The notes: generated by a model not told the origin, from the letters alone. 56,784 nt of DNA from Amycolatopsis thailandensis (GCF_002234405.1 NZ_NMQT01000087.1:1-56784); one strand, 5' to 3'; positions 1-8,963 are shown, numbered from the stretch's first letter. Translations and numbers: made by a program.

Positions 1-286
1 GGGTAGCAGGGGACCTTTGCTATCGCCGGGGGCGCTGACCTGCGGTTTTGGCGGGGAAGGGAGCAAGGGACCTTTGCTGTCGCGAGGGGGTGTGTGGAAA
101 TAGGGACGTTGAGTGTCCCTGTTTCCACACACCCTCGATGTCCGGCGACTGTGTGGATTTTGGTGCGTTGGATGAGCGGAAATCCACACAGTCACAGCGT
201 CCACCTGCGAAAAGAGAGCAAGGGACCTTTGCTCTCGCTTCTCTCGATGTTGAGACAAGCGGGAGCAAAGGTCCCTTGCTTCCCCG
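1..286. repeat. Gene-free repeat cluster downstream of the ABC permease gene
   Basis: No convincing gene. Four copies of the 17-bp element AGCAAGGGACCTTTGCT or its complement lie at 5-21 (one substitution), 62-78, 217-233 and 264-280. The last is 7 bases beyond the permease stop. A hairpin with arms at 89-107 and 114-133 has a GGGAC/GTCCC core. A second inverted repeat has 14-bp arms at 147-160 and 180-193 (GACTGTGTGGATTT). Short reading frames here run through the palindromes and look non-coding. The cluster probably serves as transcription terminators or is a site of repeat spread. Confidence 0.8.
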
Positions 287-1045
287 TCAGGCGTCGCGCC
301 GCCGCAGGACGGTGGAACCGGTGAGGAGACCGGCGGCCGCCCAAGCCATACAGAGCGCGATGCCGACCCAGGGCGCGTAGGGCGCGACGCCGCCGAAGAT
401 CGGGTTCGGCTCCCCTGAAGTGAGCATCGCGTTGACACCTGCGAAGCCGGGGAAGTAGTTCACGATGTCCTCCCCGCCGAGCGAACCGGCGAACATCGGG
501 ATCATCACCAGCAGCACGAACACCGTCACGATCGTCCCCGCCGTGCTCCGCAACGCCGTCCCCAGGCCGAGGCACAGCAGGCCCAACAGAGCGAAGTAGC
601 CGCCCATGCCCGCCGAGGTCGCGAGGACGTCGCTCACCGAGGAATCCCGCGCCGGGATCAGCGGCGCCGAGATCGCCACGCCGGCGAGCGTGTTCAGGAC
701 GCCGTAGCCGAACAGCACCGGCACCAGGACGGCGGACTTCGCCGCGAGGACCCGGTTCCGCACCGGGACCCACTGCAAGGTCGAGCGGATGCTGCCGCTG
801 GCGTATTCGCTCGTGACGAACAGCGTCGCCAGCGCGACCACGGCGAACTGCGTGAGGTAGAAAGCCGCCCCGGTCACCACGGCGTGCGGGGCCATCGAGC
901 GTTCGACGCCCGCGTTCGCGGCCAGGCCCACCGCGCCGGAGTAGGCGAGCATCAGCAGGACACCGCTGATCAGGCACCACCAGGTCGAGCGGACCGACCA
1001 GAACTTCGTCCATTCCGAAGAGACCGCGTTCATCGTGCGCTCCAC
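287..1045 (-). CDS. ABC-2 type transporter permease
   Basis: 252 aa with about six hydrophobic segments, matching ABC-2 membrane components that pair with a separate ATPase. The N-terminus (SSEWTKFWSVRSTWW) is the usual cytoplasmic start of actinobacterial ABC-2 permeases of antibiotic or lipid exporters. It is the third gene of an operon: its start lies 16 bases inside the end of the esterase gene, and the cognate ATPase gene is the first. Substrate is unknown. No accessory periplasmic component is visible. Confidence 0.85.
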   Translation of the reverse strand: MERTMNAVSSEWTKFWSVRSTWWCLISGVLLMLAYSGAVGLAANAGVERSMAPHAVVTGAAFYLTQFAVVALATLFVTSEYASGSIRSTLQWVPVRNRVLAAKSAVLVPVLFGYGVLNTLAGVAISAPLIPARDSSVSDVLATSAGMGGYFALLGLLCLGLGTALRSTAGTIVTVFVLLVMIPMFAGSLGGEDIVNYFPGFAGVNAMLTSGEPNPIFGGVAPYAPWVGIALCMAWAAAGLLTGSTVLRRRDA

Positions 1046-2070
1046 TGCTTGAAGAAACCGGTCAGCTCGTCACGGAAGATCCGCAGCGCTTCCCGCGAGT
1101 CGATCGAGCCGTACTGCCTCTCGACCTCTTCCTCGGGAAGTCGCGCCCGCAGTCCCAGTTGGTCGATGAGGATCGCCGCGTCGGTCACCGACGAATGACC
1201 GCTGTTCTCGACCGGGAGGTCCTTCTTCGGTCCGGTGAGCCGAGGCCAGGTCTCGTCCCAAGAGGCTCCGTAGTACTTCTTGCCGGTCGGGCTGGACATC
1301 AGCAGGAACGGCCGGTCGAGGGAAACGGTGCCGAAGAACGGGCCGTCGACGTTCACGCCCGCCTTGATCCGCCGGTCGGCGACCATCGAGGCGGCGGTCG
1401 CCGAACCCCCGGCCGAGTGACCGGCCATCCCGATCTTCTTGGCGTCGATCGACCAGCGCCGGTCCTTCAGCAAGGTGTCGACGACGAACGTCGTGTCGAT
1501 GGCGCGGTTCGCGATCGCGGCGGGCCAAGGGTCGGGCGACTGTCCACAAGCGACACACTGGCGCAGCCCGTCGGGGAACTCCGTCGCCCAGGCTTCGTAG
1601 GCGTGGTCGATCCCGGCGACCACGAAACCTTGCGAGGCAAGGTGTTCCGCCACGGAGGTCAGGGTGATCCGGTTGTTGCCCGCCCCGGGCGACAGCACCA
1701 CCAGCGGACGTCGTCCGGGCAGCGAAGGCGCGTTCTCCTTCGAGTGGACCCGCACCTTGCTCAGCGCGTCCGGCGGCAGGTCGAGTTTCCGTCCGGCGAC
1801 CGCCGCCGCGGACTCCGCTCCGGTCATGTACAGCGGAGTACGCCCGATCGAGACGGCCGGGTACCAGACGTTGACCATCAGCTCACGCCGCTTTTCCGGC
1901 ACCCAAGGGTCGGCGCGCTGCTGATCGGTGAGATGCAGCGTGCGCAGCCCGATCGGGAGCGGGCCGCCCGGCGCGGGCAGCGACAGATCAGGTGCGGTCG
2001 CCGCCGACGCGGTCGCCGGTACCCCCAGCAGACCGGCGACCACCGCAGCGATGACCAGGAAGGACTTCAT
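1030..2070 (-). CDS. Secreted alpha/beta-hydrolase (PAF-acetylhydrolase/lipase-like)
   Basis: 346 aa from the ATG that overlaps the upstream ATPase stop (ATGA). The reading frame stays open further upstream, but that part is a shadow of the ATPase gene. An N-terminal signal peptide ends near Ala-Ser-Ala at residues 21-23. The nucleophile elbow GHSAGG puts the serine at about residue 219. An oxyanion segment VVLSPGAGNN near 124-133 and a late H-S motif (SGHSS) fit the family of bacterial PAF-acetylhydrolase or chlorophyllase-like esterases. It sits between the ATPase and permease of an ABC exporter and overlaps both, so it is translated with them and may act on the exported molecule or on lipid outside the membrane. 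That link is inference. Confidence 0.85.
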   Translation of the reverse strand: MKSFLVIAAVVAGLLGVPATASAATAPDLSLPAPGGPLPIGLRTLHLTDQQRADPWVPEKRRELMVNVWYPAVSIGRTPLYMTGAESAAAVAGRKLDLPPDALSKVRVHSKENAPSLPGRRPLVVLSPGAGNNRITLTSVAEHLASQGFVVAGIDHAYEAWATEFPDGLRQCVACGQSPDPWPAAIANRAIDTTFVVDTLLKDRRWSIDAKKIGMAGHSAGGSATAASMVADRRIKAGVNVDGPFFGTVSLDRPFLLMSSPTGKKYYGASWDETWPRLTGPKKDLPVENSGHSSVTDAAILIDQLGLRARLPEEEVERQYGSIDSREALRIFRDELTGFFKQWSAR

Positions 2071-2984
2071 GCCGCTACTCCCGTTCCGTATTCGACCGAC
2101 GACGCGGTCAGTTCCATGTAGGCCTGTTCGAGTGACGCTGTCCGCTCGGCCAGCTCGTGCACGCGGATGCCGAGTTCGTGCACGGTGTCGCCGACGCGCT
2201 GCACGGGCAGGTCGTGCACGAGCAGTTCGTCCCGGTCGGTTTCCGTGGTCGCGCCGAGGGCGCGCAGACGCTGTTCGAGCGCTCGCAGTTCGCCGGGAAC
2301 GGGCACCCGCACCGCGACCGACGTCCGCGAATTGCCCGCGATGAACTCGTCGACAGGCGCGTCTGCCAGCAGCTTTCCCTTGCCGATGATGACCAGCCTG
2401 TCGGCGGTCAGCTGCATTTCGCTCATCAGATGGCTGGACACGAACACCGTGCGGCCCTCCGCCGCGAGTGACCGCATCAGGTGCCGCACCCAGCGGACGC
2501 CGTCGGGGTCGAGGCCGTTGACCGGCTCGTCGAACATCAGCACCCGCGGATCGCCCAACAGCGCGCCGGCGATGCCGAGCCGCTGCCCCATGCCGAGGGA
2601 GAACGCCCCGGCTCGTTTGCCCGCGACCTCGGTGAGCCCGACCGTCGCGAGCACCTCGTCCACCCGGGAATCCGGGATGCCGTTGCTGCGCGCCATCGCC
2701 AGGAGGTGCTTGCCCGCGCTCCGGCCGGGGTGCAGTGCCTTGGCCTCCAGCAGCGCGCCGACCTCGCGCAGCGGGTGCCGCAGGTCCACGTACTTCTTGC
2801 CGTCGATGCGGACCTCGCCCGCACTCGGCGCGTCGAGGCCGAGCGTCATCCGCATGGTCGTCGACTTGCCCGCGCCGTTGGGACCGAGGAAGCCGGTCAC
2901 CTTGCCCGGCTCGACGGCGAAGGTCAGCCCGTCGACCACCGTCTTCTCGCCGTAGCGCTTCGTCAGTCCTCGAAGCGTGATCAT
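2067..2984 (-). CDS. ABC transporter ATP-binding protein
   Basis: 305 aa. Walker A GPNGAGKST at about 34-42, signature FSLGMGQRLG, Walker B VLMFDEP and switch His in SSHLMSE are all intact, so it should be an active ATPase. A C-terminal extension of about 80 residues is typical of ATPases serving ABC-2 exporters. The start at 2984 (MITLRGLTKRYG) is chosen because it is preceded by AAGGAGGA at good spacing. A more upstream in-frame start lacks this site. First gene of a three-gene operon with the esterase and permease. Its stop overlaps the esterase start by 4 bases. Confidence 0.92.
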   Translation of the reverse strand: MITLRGLTKRYGEKTVVDGLTFAVEPGKVTGFLGPNGAGKSTTMRMTLGLDAPSAGEVRIDGKKYVDLRHPLREVGALLEAKALHPGRSAGKHLLAMARSNGIPDSRVDEVLATVGLTEVAGKRAGAFSLGMGQRLGIAGALLGDPRVLMFDEPVNGLDPDGVRWVRHLMRSLAAEGRTVFVSSHLMSEMQLTADRLVIIGKGKLLADAPVDEFIAGNSRTSVAVRVPVPGELRALEQRLRALGATTETDRDELLVHDLPVQRVGDTVHELGIRVHELAERTASLEQAYMELTASSVEYGTGVAA

Positions 2985-3120
2985 CCGCGTCCTCCTTCGT
3001 GGTCCCTGAAGTCTTCTGTGCGGAGGCACCTGCGGACATTGCCCCGAAGTCATCGGTCACCCCTTACTTTCGGCAGGTGCCGCTCGGCACGAGTCCCCGC
3101 GAAAAGGCAGAATCGGCGCC

Positions 3121-3909
3121 ATGACCACCCGCGAACAACGGCGCGTGAATCCGCTCGACCTGGTGATGCTCGTCCTCGCCGTGTTCTCCGTCGGACTGCT
3201 CGTCTACGTGACGTTCTTCCCGCATTCGGACGAGACGGCGCACACCGTCTTCATCATCGACACGACGGTGTGCGGGATCTTCGCGCTCGAATTCCTGTGG
3301 CGGTGGCGGCGCAACGGCTGGGAGAAGTGGTTTCCGCTGCGCAACTGGTACGAGATCCTCGGCATGATCCCGATCGCGCATCCGGCGCTGCGCGGCTTCC
3401 GGCTGCTGCGGGTCCTGGTCGTGCTCGTCCGGCTCGCGCGCACGGCCGACCGCGCTTTCGGGGAACGGTTCACCCAGCGCCTGGTCGAACGGCTTTCGCG
3501 GCCGATCGTGCTGGCGATCAAGAAGCCGATCACGATCGCGGTGCTCGACGAGGTCGTCAAAGTGCTGGAAACCGGGAACTACCCCCAGAATCTCGCGCGC
3601 TCATTGGGCGACAACCAGACGCTGCTGCGCGGGATCATCGCCGAGAAGCTCAAGAACGACCCGCAGGCGGGGCGGCTTTCGAAGCTCCCGTTCCACGACG
3701 AGGTGGTGCGTTCGGTGATCGACACCGCGATGCGGGTGATCCTCGAGGTGCTGACGGACCCGCGCATCGACGAGTTCTTCGCGCATGTGGTGCGGGAGAA
3801 CCGCGAGCAGATCCGGAGCGCGGTGCAGCTCGGGTTGAACGAGCGTGAGGACGACGAGGAACTGGCGTCACAGCTGCCGACCCGGCCTCAGCACCAGATG
3901 ATGGACTGA
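3121..3909 (+). CDS. Voltage-sensor-like membrane protein without a pore domain
   Basis: 262 aa. Four hydrophobic segments lie at about 12-32, 41-60, 72-87 and 91-110. The fourth has regularly spaced arginines (R91, R94, R97, R104, R107, R111), like the S4 helix of voltage-gated channels. Acidic residues occur in segments 1-2 (D47, E57). After S4 there is no fifth and sixth helix and no selectivity-filter motif. Instead a soluble helical region of about 150 residues follows, ending in an acidic tail. It resembles the ion-transport protein family truncated to its sensor. Transcribed alone; the hairpin at 3931-3983 follows. Confidence 0.7.
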   Translation: MTTREQRRVNPLDLVMLVLAVFSVGLLVYVTFFPHSDETAHTVFIIDTTVCGIFALEFLWRWRRNGWEKWFPLRNWYEILGMIPIAHPALRGFRLLRVLVVLVRLARTADRAFGERFTQRLVERLSRPIVLAIKKPITIAVLDEVVKVLETGNYPQNLARSLGDNQTLLRGIIAEKLKNDPQAGRLSKLPFHDEVVRSVIDTAMRVILEVLTDPRIDEFFAHVVRENREQIRSAVQLGLNEREDDEELASQLPTRPQHQMMD

Positions 3910-3930
3910 CCGGTCACGTCTCTCGCGAGT

Positions 3931-3983
3931 GTCATGAAAGGGGCTTTCAGGACGAAAGATGTCCTGAAAGCCCCTTTCATGAC
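3931..3983. terminator. Perfect 23-bp stem hairpin between convergent genes
   Basis: Arms at 3931-3953 and 3961-3983 are exact reverse complements with a 7-base loop (gaaagat). It lies between the ends of the voltage-sensor gene (+) and hrpB (-). The hrpB stop codon (TGA, complement of 3977-3979) is inside the right arm. It has no U-tract, so it is best read as a bidirectional factor-independent terminator or mRNA 3'-end stabiliser of the GC-rich actinobacterial type. Confidence 0.8.
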
Positions 3984-6367
3984 ATCCGGCGCTGGGTGGT
4001 CCGCCGGGTCGGCGCGGCGCTCAGCGGGTCCTCCGGCCAGGGATGCTTCGGGTAGCGCCCGCGAAGGTCGGCGCGCACGGCCGCGTAACCGTTGCGCCAG
4101 AAAGACTCCAGGTCGGCGGTGACGGCGGCGGGCCGTCCGGCGGGGGAGAGCAGGTGCAGGACGACGGGAACGCCGGCCAGTTCCGGCGTCGCGAGCCAGC
4201 CGAAGGTTTCCTGGAGTTTCACGGCCAGCACCGGCTGTTCACTCGAGTAGTCGACCCGGATCCGCGAACCCGACGGGACTTCCAGCCGGTCCGGCGCCAG
4301 CTCGTCCAAACGCGACGCTTCGGGCCAGGGCAACAGTCCGCGCAAAGCGGCACCCGCGTCCAGTGAGGCGAGATCCGATCGCCGCCGCGCCGAGCCGAGA
4401 TCGAGCCAGTTGTCCAAAGTGGACAGCAGCGCGGTGTCGGAGACCGCCGGCCAAGGCGAGCCCAGCACCCGATGCAGGAACGACAACCGTTCGCGCAGGC
4501 GACGCCCGTCCTCCGACCACCGCAGCAGACCGAGCCCTTCGGCGCGCAAACCGTCCAGCAGGGCGGCTCGGATCGCGTCCGGCGCGGGTGAGCGCAACGG
4601 CTTCTCCGACAGCACGATCGCCCCGAGCCGTCGCACCGAACGTGCCACGACGTCGCCCGAAGCCCAGCGCACTTCGTCCGCCGCCGAAACCAGATTCGGC
4701 GCCGCGCGGACGGCGAGATCCTCGTCCGCGGGCGCGGCCAGCCGGATGACGCCCTGCGCGCGGCCGGGATCCCGGGTCGCTTCGGCCACCGCCAGCCATT
4801 CGACGTCGGCCAGCCCGCTGCCGCGCGGCAGTTCGGCCGCGGTCCCACCGGCCATCAGATAGACCGGCGTTCCCGCGGAACGTCGTCGCGCGAGCCGTTC
4901 GGGATGCGCCAGCGCCACGACCAGCGCCGGATCGGCCGCGCCGCCACCGTCGGGCACCAGCTTGGAGAGCCGCCGCACGTCGGATTTCCAGCGTTCGTCG
5001 CTCCGCACCCGGCGCAGTTCGGCTTCGAGGTCGGTCAGTGTGCCACCGCTGTCCAGCAGCGCGACGACCTCGGCGGCCGAACGCGCGTTGGTCCGCGCCG
5101 CGCCGTCGAGCAGCGCCCGCGCCAGCCGCGGATGCAGGCCCAGCCCGGCCATCTTCCGCCCGCGTTCGGTCACCGTCCCGTCTTCCGCGGTCGCCCCGAG
5201 CGTGATCAGCAACGCGCGACCGGCGGCCAGCGCGCCTTCGCCGGGCGGATCCCACCAGGCGAGGCCGGAACCGTCCGGAGTGGACCAGCACGCGAGTTCG
5301 AGCGCGAACCGCGCCAGTTCCGCCGTCTTGATCTCGGGTTCGGGATACGCGGGCAGGGAACCCTGTTCGTGCGCCGCCCAGCACCGGTACGCGCGTCCCG
5401 GCGCCTCACGTCCGGCGCGACCGGCACGCTGTTCCGCCACCGCGGCCGAAACCCGGACCGTCGCCAGCCCCGGCAGGCCGCGCCGGTGATCGACCCGCGG
5501 CACCCGGGACAGCCCGCAGTCCACCACCGCGCGTACGCCTGGCACGGTCAGACTCGATTCGGCGACCGACGTCGAAAGCACCACCCGGTGGCGGGCGCGC
5601 GGGCGCAGCGCGTCGTCCTGACTCGCCGCCGAAAGCCGTCCGTGCAGCGGCAGCACGTCCGCGTCCAGGCCGTCGAGCAACCCGCTCACCCTGGCGATCT
5701 CGCCCGCGCCCGGCAGGAAAGCGAGCACGTCACCGTCTCCTTCGGACAGTGCTTTGTGGATCGCGCGGACCACGGTCGCCTCGATCCGCTCACCGCGCAC
5801 GGGCGGGGAGTACGAGACGTCGACCGGATAGGTCCGCGCCTGAGCGGTGATCACCGGCGCGTCCCCGAGCAGGGCCGCCAGCCGTCCCGCGGCCACGGTG
5901 GCGGACGTCGCGAGCAGGCGCAGATCGTCCCGCAGCCCGGCGCGGACGTCCAGCAGCAGCGCGAGCAACAGATCCGCGTCGAGGTGGCGTTCGTGGCATT
6001 CGTCGAGCAGGACGGTCGAAACCCCGGCCAGTTCGGGATCGCTCTGCACCCGCCGGACCAGCAGCCCCGAGGTGACCACTTCGATCCGCGTCGAAGAAGA
6101 CACCTTCCGGTCTCCGCGCACCGAATAGCCGACCGTCTCACCGACCCGTTCGCCCAGCAGCGACGCCATCCGCGACGCCGCGGCGCGCGCGGCGAGTCGC
6201 CTCGGCTCGGCGACGATCACCCGCCCTTCGCCGTTGTCCAGGGCGAGCGGCACCAGCGTGGTCTTGCCGGTTCCAGGAGGCGCGACGAGGACAGCGGTGC
6301 CGTGGGCGTCGAGCGCGGCTTCGAGTTCGGGCAGGACGGCGCGAACCGGCAGATCGGGAAGGGTCAC
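3977..6367 (-). CDS. hrpB: ATP-dependent RNA helicase HrpB
   Basis: 796 aa, close to the usual length (about 800-820). Walker A APPGTGKTT at about 29-37, the DECH form of motif II (LLDECHERHLD), SAT motif (LLATSATV) and motif VI (QRAGRAGR) are present, followed by the HrpB C-terminal region ending in the family hallmark YPKHPWPEDP. A superfamily-2 DEAH/DExH helicase of unclear physiological role. The GTG start at 6367 overlaps the stop of the upstream amino-acid-binding lipoprotein gene (GTGA). An open frame to 6742 exists but is a shadow of that gene. Its stop is inside the terminator hairpin. Confidence 0.93.
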   Translation of the reverse strand: MTLPDLPVRAVLPELEAALDAHGTAVLVAPPGTGKTTLVPLALDNGEGRVIVAEPRRLAARAAASRMASLLGERVGETVGYSVRGDRKVSSSTRIEVVTSGLLVRRVQSDPELAGVSTVLLDECHERHLDADLLLALLLDVRAGLRDDLRLLATSATVAAGRLAALLGDAPVITAQARTYPVDVSYSPPVRGERIEATVVRAIHKALSEGDGDVLAFLPGAGEIARVSGLLDGLDADVLPLHGRLSAASQDDALRPRARHRVVLSTSVAESSLTVPGVRAVVDCGLSRVPRVDHRRGLPGLATVRVSAAVAEQRAGRAGREAPGRAYRCWAAHEQGSLPAYPEPEIKTAELARFALELACWSTPDGSGLAWWDPPGEGALAAGRALLITLGATAEDGTVTERGRKMAGLGLHPRLARALLDGAARTNARSAAEVVALLDSGGTLTDLEAELRRVRSDERWKSDVRRLSKLVPDGGGAADPALVVALAHPERLARRRSAGTPVYLMAGGTAAELPRGSGLADVEWLAVAEATRDPGRAQGVIRLAAPADEDLAVRAAPNLVSAADEVRWASGDVVARSVRRLGAIVLSEKPLRSPAPDAIRAALLDGLRAEGLGLLRWSEDGRRLRERLSFLHRVLGSPWPAVSDTALLSTLDNWLDLGSARRRSDLASLDAGAALRGLLPWPEASRLDELAPDRLEVPSGSRIRVDYSSEQPVLAVKLQETFGWLATPELAGVPVVLHLLSPAGRPAAVTADLESFWRNGYAAVRADLRGRYPKHPWPEDPLSAAPTRRTTQRRMS

Positions 6368-7194
6368 TGCTCGGTGACCTGCGGCGGGGGCGGGATCCGG
6401 TAGCCGGACGGGCCGATGTTGCGGTTCAGCGATTCGAGCCATTCCCCGGACGAGATCATCTTCCGGACGGCCTTGGCCACCGCCGCCCGGCCCTCGATGT
6501 CGTCCTTGCGCAGGCCGACGCCGTATTTCTCCTTCGAGAACGGTTTGCCGACGACCCTCAGCAACTCCGGGTTCTGTGCCACGTAACCGGCGAGGATGAC
6601 GTCGTCGGTGGTCACCGCGTCCACCTGTCCCGCGAGCAGCGCGGTGACGCAATCCTGGTAGCGCGGGTACTCGACGAGCTGGACGGCCTGCGCGAACTTG
6701 TCGCGCACCTGCTCGGCCGAGGTGGTGCCGCCCACGGCGCACAGCTTGCGGCCGTTGAGGTTTTCGGGACCGGTGATGTCGGTCGACCGGAGCCGGACGA
6801 GCAGGTCCTGGCCGGTGTCGAAATAGGGCCCGGCGAAAGCGACGACCTGTTTGCGCTTTTCGGTGATCGAATAGGTCGCCACCATCAGATCCGTGATCCC
6901 GGAGGTGATGTCGGTCTCGCGCGACGACGGCCTGCTGTCGTGCCAGGTGATGTGATCTTCGTCGACGCCCAATTCACTCGCGATGTATTTCGCCACGTCG
7001 ACGTCGAAACCGACATAGCGGCCGTCGACCGTCTGTTTGGAGAGTCCCGGCTGGTCGAAGCGGATGCCGATGGTGAGTTTGTTGAACGCGACGGCGCGGG
7101 CGACCAGGGAATCCGACGGACCGGCCTCCTTGCCGCAGGCCGCCGCCGCTGTGACCAGCATCAACCAGGCCATCAGCAGGGCGCGTCCCCTCAT
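6364..7194 (-). CDS. Glutamate/polar amino acid ABC transporter substrate-binding lipoprotein
   Basis: 276 aa. The signal sequence ends in a lipobox (TAAAAC, Cys at about 20), so it is membrane-anchored on the outside. A type-3 solute-binding fold of the GluB/glutamate-binding group is indicated by KLTIGIRFDQPGLS, GFDVDVAKYIASELG and DLMVATYSITEKRKQVVAFAGPYF. No permease or ATPase gene is nearby, so it is an orphan binding protein or serves a transporter elsewhere. It overlaps hrpB by 4 bases, probably by chance genome compaction. Confidence 0.9.
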   Translation of the reverse strand: MRGRALLMAWLMLVTAAAACGKEAGPSDSLVARAVAFNKLTIGIRFDQPGLSKQTVDGRYVGFDVDVAKYIASELGVDEDHITWHDSRPSSRETDITSGITDLMVATYSITEKRKQVVAFAGPYFDTGQDLLVRLRSTDITGPENLNGRKLCAVGGTTSAEQVRDKFAQAVQLVEYPRYQDCVTALLAGQVDAVTTDDVILAGYVAQNPELLRVVGKPFSKEKYGVGLRKDDIEGRAAVAKAVRKMISSGEWLESLNRNIGPSGYRIPPPPQVTEQ

Positions 7195-7252
7195 CGGGTG
7201 CCTCCGTCCGCCGCCTCACGTTGTTCTCAGGGTCGACGGCTAGCCTAAGCCC

Positions 7253-7774
7253 GTGCGTAGACCGCCCCAAGTCGTACTCGACGCCGTGGGCACACTCGCC
7301 CGGCTCGGACTCGCCGCCGTCTGGTTGGTCTCCGGAGCGCTGAAGATCAGCGATCCGGGGCAGACCTACATCGCGGTGCAGGCCTTCGACGTCCTGCCGG
7401 ACGGGTTCGTCCGACCGGTCGCGATCGGGATGCCGCTCATCGAGCTGGCGCTCGGCCTGTTGCTGCTCGCCGGGTTCGTGACCCGGTGGGTGTCGGTGCT
7501 GTCGGTGCTGCTGCTGGCGGTGCTCATCGCCGCGATCGCCCAATCCTGGGCGCGCGGGCTGAGCATCGACTGCGGCTGCTTCGGCGGTGGCGGTCAGATC
7601 GCCGCGGATCAGACGCAGTATCCGCAGGAGATCGCCAGGGACCTCGGGTTCGCGCTCCTCGGTGTCTGGCTGATCGTGCGGCCGCGGACCTGGCTGTCGG
7701 TGGACGGCTGGCTCGGGAACTCCGGGGGCCCCGCCGACGACGACTATGTGGGTATCGCTGAAGGGAACGAATAA
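7253..7774 (+). CDS. MauE/DoxX-type membrane protein
   Basis: 173 aa with four predicted membrane helices. It contains the MauE-family segment GLSIDCGCFGGGG, which carries a Cys-x-Cys pair at the membrane surface. MauE proteins assist disulfide formation in periplasmic proteins. GTG start. The stop is followed two bases later by the start of a membrane-anchored DsbA-like gene, and this pairing is common in actinobacteria. The likely role is electron transfer between the DsbA-like partner and the membrane. Confidence 0.85.
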   Translation: MRRPPQVVLDAVGTLARLGLAAVWLVSGALKISDPGQTYIAVQAFDVLPDGFVRPVAIGMPLIELALGLLLLAGFVTRWVSVLSVLLLAVLIAAIAQSWARGLSIDCGCFGGGGQIAADQTQYPQEIARDLGFALLGVWLIVRPRTWLSVDGWLGNSGGPADDDYVGIAEGNE

Positions 7775-7776
7775 TC

Positions 7777-8571
7777 GTGGGTGGAGCTGAGCGCAACGCT
7801 CGGAAACGCAAGCAGCAGGAAACGGCGGCACGCTCGGTGGCACAGGCCAGGGGCGTCGCGGGCGGCGACAAGAAGAAGGTCGTCGCGATCACCGTCGCGG
7901 TGGTCGTGCTCGCCGCGCTGGTGATCGGCGGCGTGATCTGGACGACGTCCAGCAAGAACTCCACCGAAGGCAAGGACATCGCGGTACCGACGGGCACCTG
8001 GGCACCCGGTGTCGTCGAGAAGCGCGACGGAGCCGTCGTGAGCGCCGGCAAGCCCGGGGCCGCGAAGACCATCGACGTCTACGCCGACTTCCTGTGCCCG
8101 ATCTGCAAGCAGTTCGAGGAGACGTTCAAGGACAAGCTCCACGAGCAGGTGAACAACGGGACGCTGACCATCCGGTACCACATGCTGCCGATGCTCAACC
8201 AGCGCTCCGACCCGCCGGGTTACTCGATGGACTCGGCCAACGCCTCGCTCGCCGCGGCCGACGCGGGCAAGTTCCTCGCCTTCCACGACGCGCTGTTCAA
8301 GGATCAGCCGCAGGAGGGCGCGCGCGGGTTCGACAAGGCGCAGCTGATCAAGCTCGGGCAGGACGTCGGGATCACCGACCCGGCCTTCGTGACGGCGATC
8401 AACACCGGCGTCTACGAGCAGCAGATCCAGGACGCGTACAAGAAGATCTCGACGGATCCCTCGTTGCAGCAGGACTTCGGCAGCGGGCCCGGTTTCGGCA
8501 CGCCGACAGTGGCTGTGAACGGTCAGGTCGTGAAGCTGGAGCAGGACTGGGTCGAGAAGACCCTCGGCTAG
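7777..8571 (+). CDS. Membrane-anchored DsbA-family thiol oxidoreductase
   Basis: 264 aa. A basic cytoplasmic N-tail (about 1-33) precedes one membrane helix (about 35-57) and an extracytoplasmic thioredoxin fold with CPIC at 107-110 and the cis-Pro loop GTPT near 245. This is the layout of actinobacterial DsbA/MdbA-type proteins that introduce or shuffle disulfides in exported proteins. Translated with the MauE-like gene; a 22-bp stem hairpin follows the stop. Confidence 0.92.
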   Translation: MGGAERNARKRKQQETAARSVAQARGVAGGDKKKVVAITVAVVVLAALVIGGVIWTTSSKNSTEGKDIAVPTGTWAPGVVEKRDGAVVSAGKPGAAKTIDVYADFLCPICKQFEETFKDKLHEQVNNGTLTIRYHMLPMLNQRSDPPGYSMDSANASLAAADAGKFLAFHDALFKDQPQEGARGFDKAQLIKLGQDVGITDPAFVTAINTGVYEQQIQDAYKKISTDPSLQQDFGSGPGFGTPTVAVNGQVVKLEQDWVEKTLG

Positions 8572-8963
8572 CTCATCGGAAGTACATGAAGGCCCCCTTC
8601 CTTGCGCCTAGGTGCGGGAAGGGGGCCTTCATGTACTTGAGGCGGTGAGGGACGCGTTGCGAAAGCCTCTTTCGCAACCTTCAACGTTGTGAAAGAGGCT
8701 TTCGCAACGCGTTCCTGTGGGCCAGAGGCATCGGTAAGAGTGATGGGGGGGCGATCGTGAGTGCTGAATTCCTCGCATCCCCCACCCGACCTCGGACGTC
8801 GCGAAAGCCACTTTCGGGACATCGGACGTCCCGAAAGTGGCTTTCGCGACACCGGCATTGGCCGCGAGCCGGCGCCGCTTCCACAGAGGGGGCCGCAAGT
8901 GGCGATTCGTGTTCCCTCCCGCCGCATTCAGAGGACGAAATGCGGGAGTCGGAGTGCGGGAAG
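8572..8963. repeat. Gene-free spacer with three hairpins and a 22-bp motif
   Basis: No credible gene. After the hairpin at 8580-8638 comes a second with 27-base arms at 8652-8678 and 8686-8712 (one G.T pair), then a third with perfect 23-bp arms at 8798-8820 and 8828-8850. All use the GCGAAAGCCACTTTCG-type core seen again at 13.2 and 32.2 kb. A copy of the dispersed CGCATT...AATGCG motif is at 8923-8944, just beyond the LysR stop. The two flanking genes converge here. Confidence 0.8.
8580..8638. terminator. 22-bp perfect-stem hairpin after the dsbA-like gene
   Basis: Arms at 8580-8601 and 8617-8638 are exact reverse complements around a 15-base loop. It starts 8 bases after the DsbA-like stop codon and likely terminates the operon. 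The same arm sequence (AAGTACATGAAGG...) recurs near 47.0 and 47.3 kb, so it belongs to a dispersed hairpin family. Confidence 0.8.
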
